This document shows positions 47,001 to 55,014 of a stretch of 64,000 bases of DNA, one piece after another; the stretch's first letter is position 1; every line of letters starts with the position of its first letter. This DNA comes from DATJGS01 sp035494735 (lineage in GTDB: Bacteria; Eisenbacteria; RBG-16-71-46), in the NCBI GenBank assembly GCA_035494735.1, contig DATJGS010000010.1:238356-302355 (forward strand), written 5' to 3'. Made by a program: the position numbers and the translations under genes. A model generated the notes under the pieces. That model saw only the letters and a program-made list of their open reading frames with translations, was not told the origin of the DNA and did not search any database.

Positions 47001-50000
47001 CTCGGTGTCGGGCAGCGGGTTGATCTGACGGTTGTCCTCGGGGCCGTTCGTGAACCGGTAGCGGCGCGGATCGATTTCGTTCGTCAGATTCTGGTCCGGG
47101 CCGTGGAAGTCGTCGCCCTCGGGATCGTCGGGGCCGGAGGTCGTGAGGTCGCGTTGCAGCGCGGCGTCCTCCGTGCCCGTCACGCCCTTGCGGTTGTTGA
47201 ACGAAAACAGATTGTCGAGCCCCGTGTCCTCGCTGTTCTGGTCGGTCGCGGTGAGCTGTCCGTCGCGCGGCGGCAGGTCCTCGCTGTCGAGCACGCCGTT
47301 CGGCAGGACGTCCGGCGCGCGCATCTGGTCCTCGCTCACCCGCCCGAGGTCGATGTGCAGCTTCACGTGGCGGCCGCGCACGCGCGGCTCGGGAAAGCCG
47401 CTGATGTGCTCGTCGTTGAAATCGTTCACCCACAGTTCGATGAACTGGAAGCGCGAGACGTCGAGTCCGACCGGGTCGAGCGGATACGTGAGTCCGGCCC
47501 ACAGCGTGTCGAATTCGCCGGTCACGAAGTCGTTCTTGGCCTTGAGCGGGCGACGCGGGATCGAGAGCGCCAGCACCTGGCGCGCATTGTCGGCGCCTTC
47601 GGCCTGCTTGAGCGTGGGCTTCAGGAACTTCTCCTTGATGACCGTGGGCGGCGAGTACCAGTGGATCTCCGCGTTGTGCTGGTTCGCGAGGGTGTCCGGG
47701 CCGGAGCCCGAGAAGAACTTCGTCGCCGCGCCGACGAAACGGCTGGGGACGCTCGAGTGATTCCAGCGCTCGGGGCCCATGGACAGCGAGATCGCGTCGC
47801 GCACGCCTTCCATGTCGTCGATGAACACTTCGTTCTGCGTGTTCGGATTCGGAATCGACGTGCCGAACTCGGCCTGCACGTGGAAGTCGGAGGGGGCCGT
47901 CGTGCGCACGCCGGGAAGGCGGTCGACGAAGCGCGTGATCCACAGGGGGTGCGCGGCCCAGTCGCCGTTCAAGTCGGCGATCAGGCTGCGCGACGGCTCC
48001 TCGCCGAGCCGCGGCCTGATGTCCTGCGCGCCGTGGCTTTCGTACAGGAACGCGCCGCCCAGGCTCTTCTCCCGGCCCTGCAACTGGAACGCGCTCGCCA
48101 CCAGCGTGCGCCCCGCCTGCTGGAACAGCGGGGCGTACGAGTAGTCGATGTTCAGCTGGTCGGCCGGGCCGACTCCGCGGTTCAGCTTGATGCGCCCGAG
48201 GTCGTAGTCGATCGTGTAGTCGCGATCGCGCGTCAGCGCCTGGCCGTTGATGGTGACGACGTCCGAGCCCTCGAGGATCTGTCCGCGCCCCAGCTGAATG
48301 TCGTTGCCGACCCCGGCCGCCGTGAAGTCCACGCCGATCTTGTACAGGAACTCCTGGTTCGGCTGGCGCGCGTAGCGCTCGTAGATCTTCGCGTTCGCCG
48401 CGTTCTGCACGGTGTCGACGGCGCCGACCAGCGTGTCGCGGCGGCTCAGCAGGCCGGCCAGGAACTGATCGAACGGCCGCGCGCCGGGGCCAAACAGGCG
48501 CGGCGCGAACGGGTGCGGGTCGAAGAAGAACAGCGTGCCGGTCTCGTAGTCCACGAACGTCCGGAAGCGGCTGTCCGGCGCGCTCCCGTCCACCTTGCCG
48601 TCGTGGCCGGGCTTGGGCGAGCCCGAGGACTCGTCGAAGTTGTCGAGCCCGAGCGCCTCGATGTACGGGACCGGCTGACCCGTCGCGTGGTTGATGGTCG
48701 TCTGCGGTGGGTCGAGGCTGCCCTTCGAGATCGTCAGCTGGAACGTCTTGGGGTCGATGCGTTGCCCGCCGAGCGAGTACACGTTCTTCAGTTCGAGTTC
48801 GCGCGTGGCGTTGAATTTCGAGGCCGGGTCGTAGCTGTCGAGATACGTGAAGAAGTAGCCCTGCTGAATCTTGTCGAGGTCCTGCTCGCGCGGCTTGATG
48901 AGCCTGAGGACGCGCCGCGTCGACGTGCCGTCCGCGTCCAGCGTGTCCTTGCCGCTGGTCGTGACGAGCCCGCCGACGTCGTTCCCCTGGGCATCGACCG
49001 CGCTCGCCGAGTACGACACGGCCAGGACCTGCTCGGGACGGAGCGGATCCCGCAACTGAATGACCTTGTACAGGGGCCCGTACGGCTGGATGACCTGATA
49101 GTCCTTGTCCGCCCCGGGCTGCAGGAGCTTGAACGAGCCGCGCACCGAGTTCGTGTCGGGCAACGCGGGATCCACGAACGCGCGCCCCGGGATCGTGTTC
49201 AGGTCGGCGTTGTACGTGTTGTAGTCGCGGTACACGCGAATGCTCGAGTCGGGAATGTCGATCGAGTTCGACTTGTTCGGGTCGTACAGGAAGAAGTACG
49301 TGGACTGAACGTAGTCGCCGTCCAGGAGCACGTTGTTCTGGCGCGACGATCCGCCGGAATACGACGCGCGCTCGCTGCGTCCCTCCTGCTTGCTGGCCAG
49401 CACCGTCATGTCGAGCGGCCCGAGCCGTCCGGCGGCCTTGATGCCGAACAGGCCTTCGTTCTTGCCGCTGTACGACACGTACTGGGTGCCGGGCAGCGTC
49501 AGGTTCGTGTTGCCGAGGTCGAACTCCTGGATGAGGTCGTCCTCGTCGCCCTTGTAGTTGATGGCGATGCGGTTCGCGAGCGGCACGGTGTTCGCGGAGT
49601 TCTGCAGCAGGTTGACCTTGATGCGGTCGGACAGCTGCCCCTCGAGGCGGATGTCGAGGTTCTGCTGCATGTCGAGCGACGGAAACAGCGAACGCCGCTG
49701 GCCGAGGAGGCCGGTCTGCTGGTTGCTCCAGTCGCTCTGCCCCGACAGCGAGATGCTTTCCGACCCCGAGACGTTGAGCGCCGGCCCGCCGGGCCCGAGC
49801 AGGCTCTGCACGCGCGACGGCAGCGGCGAGGGCAGCTTGAACGAGAGGCCGCCCGAGGAGGCGGTCTGCGTGGCCGCGCCGAGCTGGTTGATCCGGCTCT
49901 TGTTCTGATCGCGCCACGCCTTCCGGAAATTGCGCTGCGTGATCTCCTTCGAGAAATCGCCCAGCGTCTCGCGCCCGGGGGCCGACACGTCGACGTCGTT

Positions 50001-50270
50001 GACCTGGGCACTCGTGGCGATCTCGCCGGGATCGAGGCTGAAGCGCACGTCGAGCTGGCGCGGGTCGGGATTGACCTTGAGCCCCGAGAATCGCGGAATC
50101 AGCGAGGGCAGCGTGGTGCGCACGAACTGATCTTCGAGCGCGAGGCGCGAGGCGCTGCGCCATGGCGGCGGAAGCGAATCGGCGGCCGTCGGCTTGGCCG
50201 CGTGATGCAGGCCAAAACCCGGAAACGAAAAAAGGAAGACCAGCGCCGCAGGGGTCAGGGAGGTCAGCAT
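44013..50270 (-). CDS. sprA: SprA-type giant outer-membrane protein
   Basis: 2085 aa. N-terminal signal-like segment (LTPAALVFLFSFPGFGLHHA). SprA hallmarks include FSKEITQRNFRKAWRDQNKS, IKAAGRLGPLDMTVLASKQE with EGRSERASY, RDYTIDYDLGRIKLNRGVG and the late QLWFDELRAIDVQKD. Long series of short amphipathic strands fill the C-terminal third, and the last residues (ELRAQFTF) end in Phe, as in outer-membrane barrels. In Bacteroidota SprA is the translocon of the type IX secretion system; distant homologues occur in other FCB phyla, where the role is less clear. No other T9SS gene is in this window. It has its own promoter at 50319-50347, and the downstream QC-like gene overlaps it by 20 nt. Confidence 0.88.
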   Translation of the reverse strand: MLTSLTPAALVFLFSFPGFGLHHAAKPTAADSLPPPWRSASRLALEDQFVRTTLPSLIPRFSGLKVNPDPRQLDVRFSLDPGEIATSAQVNDVDVSAPGRETLGDFSKEITQRNFRKAWRDQNKSRINQLGAATQTASSGGLSFKLPSPLPSRVQSLLGPGGPALNVSGSESISLSGQSDWSNQQTGLLGQRRSLFPSLDMQQNLDIRLEGQLSDRIKVNLLQNSANTVPLANRIAINYKGDEDDLIQEFDLGNTNLTLPGTQYVSYSGKNEGLFGIKAAGRLGPLDMTVLASKQEGRSERASYSGGSSRQNNVLLDGDYVQSTYFFLYDPNKSNSIDIPDSSIRVYRDYNTYNADLNTIPGRAFVDPALPDTNSVRGSFKLLQPGADKDYQVIQPYGPLYKVIQLRDPLRPEQVLAVSYSASAVDAQGNDVGGLVTTSGKDTLDADGTSTRRVLRLIKPREQDLDKIQQGYFFTYLDSYDPASKFNATRELELKNVYSLGGQRIDPKTFQLTISKGSLDPPQTTINHATGQPVPYIEALGLDNFDESSGSPKPGHDGKVDGSAPDSRFRTFVDYETGTLFFFDPHPFAPRLFGPGARPFDQFLAGLLSRRDTLVGAVDTVQNAANAKIYERYARQPNQEFLYKIGVDFTAAGVGNDIQLGRGQILEGSDVVTINGQALTRDRDYTIDYDLGRIKLNRGVGPADQLNIDYSYAPLFQQAGRTLVASAFQLQGREKSLGGAFLYESHGAQDIRPRLGEEPSRSLIADLNGDWAAHPLWITRFVDRLPGVRTTAPSDFHVQAEFGTSIPNPNTQNEVFIDDMEGVRDAISLSMGPERWNHSSVPSRFVGAATKFFSGSGPDTLANQHNAEIHWYSPPTVIKEKFLKPTLKQAEGADNARQVLALSIPRRPLKAKNDFVTGEFDTLWAGLTYPLDPVGLDVSRFQFIELWVNDFNDEHISGFPEPRVRGRHVKLHIDLGRVSEDQMRAPDVLPNGVLDSEDLPPRDGQLTATDQNSEDTGLDNLFSFNNRKGVTGTEDAALQRDLTTSGPDDPEGDDFHGPDQNLTNEIDPRRYRFTNGPEDNRQINPLPDTEDLNLNGNLETREDYFEYTIDLGDAASPYLQTDVQRDYPGNTNVTSDNGWRRYRIPLTDSLRIAFGLPDLTLAQHVRVWLEGVINPDPQPDSVRLVTNAQDENHALVKPILMLGSLEIVGSRWQAQNLPDSVQAAGTTVTLNSVNTLDNADVYVPPFDPGETRNGNQGVTRREQSLALEFTRLNPGQSLEAFKTFSIDEDYTRYGKLDWFATGFGVPGYDPVADSLAYFVRFASDEVGGSYYEYRAPLPQRVGTVDWHEIQLKLTDLANLKQASNFPKVDPILYQVPGANPGELYTVKGRPSFTRVRRISIGVINLHTNAARTFERGQLWFDELRAIDVQKDVGHAQRFLVNGRFANLMSYNMTYNSRDADFLSVGETRGQGSSTSQLNFNSGLDLHRFFEGTGIVLPVGYGYATTSSKPRFTAGDDVVRLGAAADASETRSETQSWSSSYQRTWSDRSNPFLRYTLGGFTGSINRSQTISRNPSTVDTSTSLGGVVNYGIAPRNLMTLALPGTKLKIYPLPERFYWNYQILTTESRTYDRLRDSTGSLVLRNLTKGRTALINFGADTRPFDLLHHHVEGVRNLTLADNLNQSLGFINFGRLVSWRQSFDSHYSFTKGSRWLRPALNWNSGYGQGNGPELSADLSVKSISNSQGATMTWLLPFDALATQAARPAVRAPNDTTPVPRASPFRAKSLLSRLGSLNAEASFGNSSSYSRITGNPNPIYLLGLVSDPGIGEPRIGVQFGNQSTKNSNARGAMRTRLALALGASLGTRGEYIWQRSNTNDDVGRTIQTRFPDLDMDYGRLAHAIGLDRLFKDPRLTTSYNRSRESDYRNSADPYATATSSVLHPLDVDGALKNGTRASLKIERRVTLREDFQFGHSVTTDRNSQVSLGLNRTYTQGQKVNILGKQSVVKTTVNLGLSADYQRRTGETRRDGVARVQAPIGQDRLSVNGTGSYGFSSNVTGNVSLGFGQNRDLQTSIVRRNVRVELRAQFTF

Positions 50271-50318
50271 GAGGGTGGTGAACCACTCGCGCCGCCTCGT
50301 TTCCGGGCGCGGCGCGCG

Positions 50319-50347
50319 ACCCTAGCAGCCCAAGGTCGGGCGGTCAA
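50319..50347 (-). promoter_or_regulatory. sigma-70 type promoter of sprA
   Basis: TTGACC (50342-50347) and TAGGGT (50319-50324) on the minus strand are 17 bp apart, a good match for a GC-rich genome. The predicted start near 50312 gives a leader of about 42 nt before ATG 50270. It lies in the 135-bp divergent region shared with lptF, for which no clear promoter is seen. Confidence 0.6.
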
Positions 50348-50405
50348 AGGCTTTGGGGCCAAATTGAATCGCTCCGGCGGCGAACCTTGGGGTAGGCTGC
50401 AGCCT

Positions 50406-51779
50406 GTGCGGCTTCTCCGTTCCTACATCCTTCGCCTGCACCTGGTTCCCTTCTTGCTCGGATTCGGCGTGGTCACGTTCATCCTCGAGATGGACGTGCT
50501 GTTCGACTACCTCGACCTCGTGGTGAACCGTGGCGTGGCGTTCGGGGTGGTGGCCCAGCTGTTCGGGCTGTCCCTCGGCTACATCATCGCCCTTTCCGCG
50601 CCCTGCGCGGTGCTGGTCGCCGTGCTCATGACGTTCGGCCGGCTGTCCCAGGACAACGAGATCACGGCCTTGAGGGCCAGCGGCGTGAACCTGGCGAACG
50701 TGCTCGTCGGGCCCCTGCTCGCATCGGCACTCCTGGCCGGCGGGTTGACGCTGTTCAACAACCACGTCCTGCCCCGCGCGAACCACGCGTTCGCGAACCT
50801 GCTGATCGACATCGGACGCATGCGGCCCACGGTCAAGCTGCAGGAAGGCGTGTTCATCACCGACTTCCCCGGCTACAACCTGCTCGTCCAGTCGGTGAAC
50901 GGGCGCACGAACGAGATGAAGGGCATCACCATCTACCAGTCGAACGCCGGCGGCCCGCCGACCACCATCCTCGCCAAGCGCGGCTTCCTGAGCTACACGC
51001 CCGACGGGCGCGACGCGCTTCTCGAGCTCAAGGACGGCGAGATCCACGAGATCCCCGCCGACGCCGAAGGCTCGCGCCGCTACCGGCGGCTGACGTTCCG
51101 CACGCACGTCATCCACATCGCGGGCGCCGGCGGCATCCTCGAACGGACCGTGCGCGACCAGCGCAGCGATCGTGAGATGAGCGCGCGCGAACTGCTCGAC
51201 GAGCGCGCGGAGATGCTGCGCCAGTACGAGGACTCCCGGCACTCGCGCGCCGACCTGCTTCTGCAGTACGGCGCGCCGCCCGACGTGATCGTCGCGCTCA
51301 CGCCCGAGCGCGCGCCGTTCCCGGCGCGTGTGGCCGCGGCCTGGGGCCGGATGTGGCACCAGCCGACGCCGCTCGACCGGTTCGCGCTGAAGCGCCCCGA
51401 GGTGCGCGGCTCGCTCGACCTGTGGCGCAGCGAACGCGACGGGCTGAGGCGGCGGATCGCCGGCGTCTCGGTCGAGATCCACAAGAAGTTCTCGCTGCCC
51501 GTGGCCTGCGTCGTGTTCGTCCTGATCGGCGCGCCTATCGGCATGCGCGTGCGCCGCGCCGGGCCGGCGATCGCGTTCATCTCGATCGCGTTCTTCCTGT
51601 TCTACTACCTGTGCCTCGTCGGCGGCGAGGAGCTGGCGCGCCGCCTGATGCTGCCGGCGTGGCTGTCGATGTGGCTGCCGAACCTCGTGCTGGGATTCTG
51701 GGGCGTGCGCTGGACGCTCGAGGCGTGCGAGATCCTGCGGCCGCGCGCGCGCGCGCCCAAGCTGCGGGCCGCCGCGTGA
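50406..51779 (+). CDS. lptF: LptF/LptG-family permease (first of pair)
   Basis: 457 aa from GTG 50406; no strong SD, so the start is moderately certain. YjgP/YjgQ family: an N-terminal helix RLHLVPFLLGFGVVTFILEM, a second after YIIALSAPCAVLVAVLMTFG, then LSQDNEITALRASGVNLANV, the coupling-helix region that contacts LptB. A periplasmic beta-jellyroll domain (about 130-290, with GVFITDFPGYNLLVQ) is followed by three or four C-terminal helices (PVACVVFVLIGAPIGMRVRR). It forms with LptG the transporter that extracts lipopolysaccharide from the inner membrane. It overlaps the next gene by GTGA. Which of the pair is F or G is assigned by order. Confidence 0.88.
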   Translation: MRLLRSYILRLHLVPFLLGFGVVTFILEMDVLFDYLDLVVNRGVAFGVVAQLFGLSLGYIIALSAPCAVLVAVLMTFGRLSQDNEITALRASGVNLANVLVGPLLASALLAGGLTLFNNHVLPRANHAFANLLIDIGRMRPTVKLQEGVFITDFPGYNLLVQSVNGRTNEMKGITIYQSNAGGPPTTILAKRGFLSYTPDGRDALLELKDGEIHEIPADAEGSRRYRRLTFRTHVIHIAGAGGILERTVRDQRSDREMSARELLDERAEMLRQYEDSRHSRADLLLQYGAPPDVIVALTPERAPFPARVAAAWGRMWHQPTPLDRFALKRPEVRGSLDLWRSERDGLRRRIAGVSVEIHKKFSLPVACVVFVLIGAPIGMRVRRAGPAIAFISIAFFLFYYLCLVGGEELARRLMLPAWLSMWLPNLVLGFWGVRWTLEACEILRPRARAPKLRAAA

Positions 51780-52864
51780 AGCCGGGCCGCATCCTCGATC
51801 GCTACGTGCTGCGCGAGTTCGTCGGATACCTGCTGCTCGGGCTCGCCGGATTCATCGTCATCTTCATCGTCGTCGACATCTTCGAGAAGATCGACGTGTT
51901 CCTGGATCACCACGCGCCGGCGACGCTGGTGACGCGCTTCTACCTGTATCGCGCGCCGGAAGTCGTGGTGCAGGTGCTGCCCGTGGCCCTGCTGCTCGCC
52001 ACGTTTCTCGCGCTCGGCCAGTTGAACAAGTTCGGCGAGCTGACGGCGATGCGCGCCTCCGGGCTGTCGCTGTCGCGCATCCTGAGGCCCGTATTCCTGG
52101 GCGCGGCCGCCGCCGCGTTGTTCGCGCTCGCGCTCGGCGAGTTCGTGGTGCCGCGCGCGAATCGCGAGCGGGACGCGATCTTCGAGCAGCAGATCCAGCG
52201 CTTGCAGCGGCCCGTCTTGAGCGAACGGCCCGACCTCACGTATCTCGGATCGGGCGGGCGGATCTTCTACATCCATCTGTACCTGGTGAAGGAGAAGCGC
52301 ATGCACGAGGTCTCGCTGCAGGAGTTCCGCGGCGGCGAGCTGGTGCGGCGCATCGACGCCGCCGAGGCCACGTGGGACGGCCGGCGCTGGGTGTTCGCGT
52401 CGGGTTACCTGCGCTCGTTCGACCGCGGGCGCGAGACCGCGCACGAGTTCGACCGCATGGCCGTCAACGGTCTCGTCGAGCGCCCCGAGGACTTCGCGAA
52501 GGAGATCCCGCAGCCCGCCGAGATGAACTACCTCGAACTGCGCTCCTACGTCGAGCGCCTGCGCGCGAGCGGGGCGCGGGTCGCGAACTATCTCGTCGAC
52601 CTCCATCTCAAGCTCGCGTTCCCGCTGATCAACTTCATCGTCGTGCTGATCGGCGCCTCGCTGGCCACCCGCCTGCGCATGCAGAGCGCGGCGCTCGGCT
52701 TCGGGTTGTCGGTCGCGATCTCGTTCATCTACTACGCGCTGATGCGCACGGGCCAGGCCCTCGGGCACAACGGCGCGCTGCCGCCCTACGTCGCGGCGTG
52801 GCTGGCCGACGTCGTGTTCGGCACGATCGGCTTGGCCATGCTCCGCCAGGCCCAGAAGAGCTGA
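51776..52864 (+). CDS. lptG: LptF/LptG-family permease (second of pair)
   Basis: 362 aa from GTG 51776, overlapping the lptF stop (GTGA). Same architecture as the upstream permease but shorter: REFVGYLLLGLAGFIVIFIV, VVQVLPVALLLATFLALGQL, then KFGELTAMRASGLSLSRILR, the coupling-helix motif. A periplasmic domain (about 155-260) follows and closing helices (FPLINFIVVLIGASLATRLR, SVAISFIYYALMRTGQALG). It completes the LptFG part of the LPS transporter; the ATPase LptB is not in this window. The gene converges on comB; the 69 bp between them form a two-tier inverted repeat. Confidence 0.88.
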   Translation: MKPGRILDRYVLREFVGYLLLGLAGFIVIFIVVDIFEKIDVFLDHHAPATLVTRFYLYRAPEVVVQVLPVALLLATFLALGQLNKFGELTAMRASGLSLSRILRPVFLGAAAAALFALALGEFVVPRANRERDAIFEQQIQRLQRPVLSERPDLTYLGSGGRIFYIHLYLVKEKRMHEVSLQEFRGGELVRRIDAAEATWDGRRWVFASGYLRSFDRGRETAHEFDRMAVNGLVERPEDFAKEIPQPAEMNYLELRSYVERLRASGARVANYLVDLHLKLAFPLINFIVVLIGASLATRLRMQSAALGFGLSVAISFIYYALMRTGQALGHNGALPPYVAAWLADVVFGTIGLAMLRQAQKS

Positions 52865-52917
52865 GCGGAGCCTTCGAGATCGGCGCCGGTCACGAGACGG
52901 CGCCGCGCCCGCTCCGC
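52865..52917. terminator. two-tier inverted repeat between convergent lptG and comB
   Basis: Outer arms GCGGAGC (52865-52871) and GCTCCGC (52911-52917) enclose inner arms CGGCGCCG (52881-52888) and CGGCGCCG (52898-52905), which are self-palindromic and can pair across a 9-nt loop. It fills the space between two convergent genes and may terminate both transcripts. There is no U-tract, so the mechanism would not be classic intrinsic termination. Confidence 0.45.
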
Positions 52918-52933
52918 GCTTGGACCGCCACGG

Positions 52934-53641
52934 TCACGCGCGCGTCGCGTCGAGCGTGAACGCGTGATCGAGCGCGTCGAGCGTGGCGCAGAACGCGACG
53001 TCGCGTGCGTACTCCGGGCCGAGGGCCACGAGATCGCGGGCGTGCGCGCTCGACTCGACGACCCGGCGGATCTCCCCCGCGTCGCGCGGCGCGAGGTCGG
53101 CGACGAGTCGGGCGGCGGCGTTGTCCAGCGTCGCGCCATGGGCGGCGAGGCGGGCGCACAACCAGCCGGCGCACGCCGCGTCCTCGAGCGCGAACGCGCC
53201 GAGCCGGCCGGCGCAGACCATGCGCACGCGCGGGGCATGCTCCAGCGCGCGCAACAGCGCCGTCGCGCTGACGAACGCGCCGAGCCAGCGCGCCTCCGAG
53301 CCCTCCAGCGCGATCAGCGCCTGCGAACCGTTCGTCGACGCGAACGCGAGCGTGCGCCCGGCGACCCGGTCGGCTGCGTACTCGAACGGGGAATTGCCGA
53401 GATCGAAGCCCGGGAGCATGCGCCCGCCGCGCTCGCCGCACGCGAGCGCCTGGGCGTCGGCGGCGCGCAGCGCGAGAGCCGCGGACGGTTCGGCCACCGG
53501 CACGACGCGGTGCGCGCCATTCGCGAGCGCGACGCTGAGCGTCGTGGTGGCGCGCAGGACGTCGATGGCGATCCCGAGCCAGCCCCGGCGCTCGGCACGC
53601 TCCGGCGCGTCGCCGGGGACGAGATGCACCCGGACGCGCAC
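52934..53641 (-). CDS. comB: 2-phosphosulfolactate phosphatase-like protein
   Basis: 235 aa from GTG 53641; GTG 53629 is a possible alternative. ComB family segments: AIDVLRATTTLSVALANGAH, the phosphate-site GFDLGNSPFEYAADRVAG, LAFASTNGSQALIALEG and MVCAGRLGAFALEDAACAGW. In methanogens ComB removes phosphate in coenzyme M synthesis; bacterial homologues are widespread without coenzyme M and may act on other sulfolactate-like or phosphorylated acids. It is the last gene of the minus-strand run ending here, 8 nt after accC. Confidence 0.85.
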   Translation of the reverse strand: MRVRVHLVPGDAPERAERRGWLGIAIDVLRATTTLSVALANGAHRVVPVAEPSAALALRAADAQALACGERGGRMLPGFDLGNSPFEYAADRVAGRTLAFASTNGSQALIALEGSEARWLGAFVSATALLRALEHAPRVRMVCAGRLGAFALEDAACAGWLCARLAAHGATLDNAAARLVADLAPRDAGEIRRVVESSAHARDLVALGPEYARDVAFCATLDALDHAFTLDATRA

Positions 53642-53649
53642 GCGCGAAC

Positions 53650-55008
53650 TCAGCGGGCGGCGAGCTCGGGCTTGAGCAGCGCCTCGACGAAGTGGGTGTC
53701 GAGGTCCCCGGCCTGGAAGCGCGGGTCGCGCAGCGCGAGCTGGTGGAACGGAATGGTGGTCTTGATGCCCTCGATGATCATCTCTTCGAGCGCGATCTCC
53801 ATGCGCCTCAGCGCCTCGGGCCGGTCCTTCCCGTACGCGATGAGCTTGCCGATCATCGAGTCGTAATACGGCGGCACGGTGTAGCCGGCGTACGCGTGGC
53901 TGTCCATGCGCAGCCCGGGCCCGCCCGGTTTGTAGAAGTACGTGATCGTGCCGGGGCTCGGGCGGAAACCGTGCGCGTGGTCCTCGGCGTTGACGCGGCA
54001 CTCGATGGCGTGGCCGTTCCACTCCACGTCTTCCTGGCGCACGGACAGCGGCTCGCCGGCCGCGACCCGGATCTGTTCCTTCACGAGGTCCATGCCGGTG
54101 ACCTCCTCGGTCACCGGATGCTCGACCTGGATGCGCGTGTTCATCTCCATGAAGTAGAACGCGCCGTCCTGGTCGAACAGGAATTCCATGGTGCCGGCGT
54201 TGAGGTAGCCGATGGAGGCCGCGCCCTTGGCCGCGAGATCGCCGACTTCGCGGCGCCGGGCCTCCGTGAGGAACGGGCTCGGCGCCTCTTCGATCAGCTT
54301 CTGGTGGTTGCGCTGCACCGAGCACTCGCGCTCGCCGAGGTGGATCAGGTGCCCCTGCGAGTCGCCGAACAGCTGGAACTCGATGTGCCGCGGACGGGCG
54401 ATGTACTTCTCGAGGTAGACGGCGTTGTTGCTGAACGCCGCGCCGGCCTCCGCCTGAGCGATGCCGAATCCGGCGCGCAGCTGCTTCTCGTCCCAGGCGA
54501 CCCGCATGCCGCGGCCGCCACCACCGGCGGACGCCTTGATGATCACGGGATAGCCGATGGTCTTCGCCAGCGACTGCGCTTCGTCGACGTCGGCCAGCAC
54601 GCCGTCGCTGCCCGGGACGACGGGCAGGCCGGCATCGACCATGGTGCGCCGCGCCACCGCCTTGTCGCCCATCTTGCGGATCATCTCGGACGTGGGGCCG
54701 ATGAACGTGAAACCGCACGACGCGCACACGTCGGCGAAGTGCGCGTTCTCGGACAGGAAGCCGTAGCCCGGATGGATGGCGTCCGCGCCCGTCACCTCGG
54801 CGGCGGAGATCAGCCGGGCGATGTAGTTGTAGGACTGGGCCGGGGGCGGCGGACCGATGCACACCGATTCATCGGCCAGCCGCACGTGCAGGCTGTCCCG
54901 GTCGGCCGCGCTGAACACCGCGACGGTGGAGATCTTGAGCTCGCGGCAGGCGCGGATGACGCGCAGGGCGATCTCGCCTCGGTTCGCGACCAGGACCTTG
55001 CGGAACAT
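53650..55008 (-). CDS. accC: biotin carboxylase subunit of acetyl-CoA carboxylase
   Basis: 452 aa, normal AccC length. FRKVLVANRGEIALRVIRAC and YGFLSENAHFADVC open the N-terminal domain. The ATP-grasp part has IIKASAGGGGRGMRVAWDEK, and AIECRVNAEDHAHGFRPSPG with YYDSMIGKLIAYGKDR closes the C-terminal domain. The HPGYGFLSEN and MEMNTRIQVEHPVTEEVTG blocks are diagnostic. It carboxylates biotin on AccB using ATP and bicarbonate, the first step of malonyl-CoA synthesis. It is separated from its usual neighbour accB by the pilT gene. The gap to pilT is 6 nt. Confidence 0.97.
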   Translation of the reverse strand: MFRKVLVANRGEIALRVIRACRELKISTVAVFSAADRDSLHVRLADESVCIGPPPPAQSYNYIARLISAAEVTGADAIHPGYGFLSENAHFADVCASCGFTFIGPTSEMIRKMGDKAVARRTMVDAGLPVVPGSDGVLADVDEAQSLAKTIGYPVIIKASAGGGGRGMRVAWDEKQLRAGFGIAQAEAGAAFSNNAVYLEKYIARPRHIEFQLFGDSQGHLIHLGERECSVQRNHQKLIEEAPSPFLTEARRREVGDLAAKGAASIGYLNAGTMEFLFDQDGAFYFMEMNTRIQVEHPVTEEVTGMDLVKEQIRVAAGEPLSVRQEDVEWNGHAIECRVNAEDHAHGFRPSPGTITYFYKPGGPGLRMDSHAYAGYTVPPYYDSMIGKLIAYGKDRPEALRRMEIALEEMIIEGIKTTIPFHQLALRDPRFQAGDLDTHFVEALLKPELAAR

Positions 55009-55014
55009 TCCCCT

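Noticed and set aside
45813..51779. Very long plus-strand open frame opposite sprA
   Set aside because: It is the antisense shadow of sprA, caused by GC-rich codons leaving few stops; its residues are Arg/Val/Gln-rich without domains. Only the last 457 codons (50406-51779, LptF) are real.
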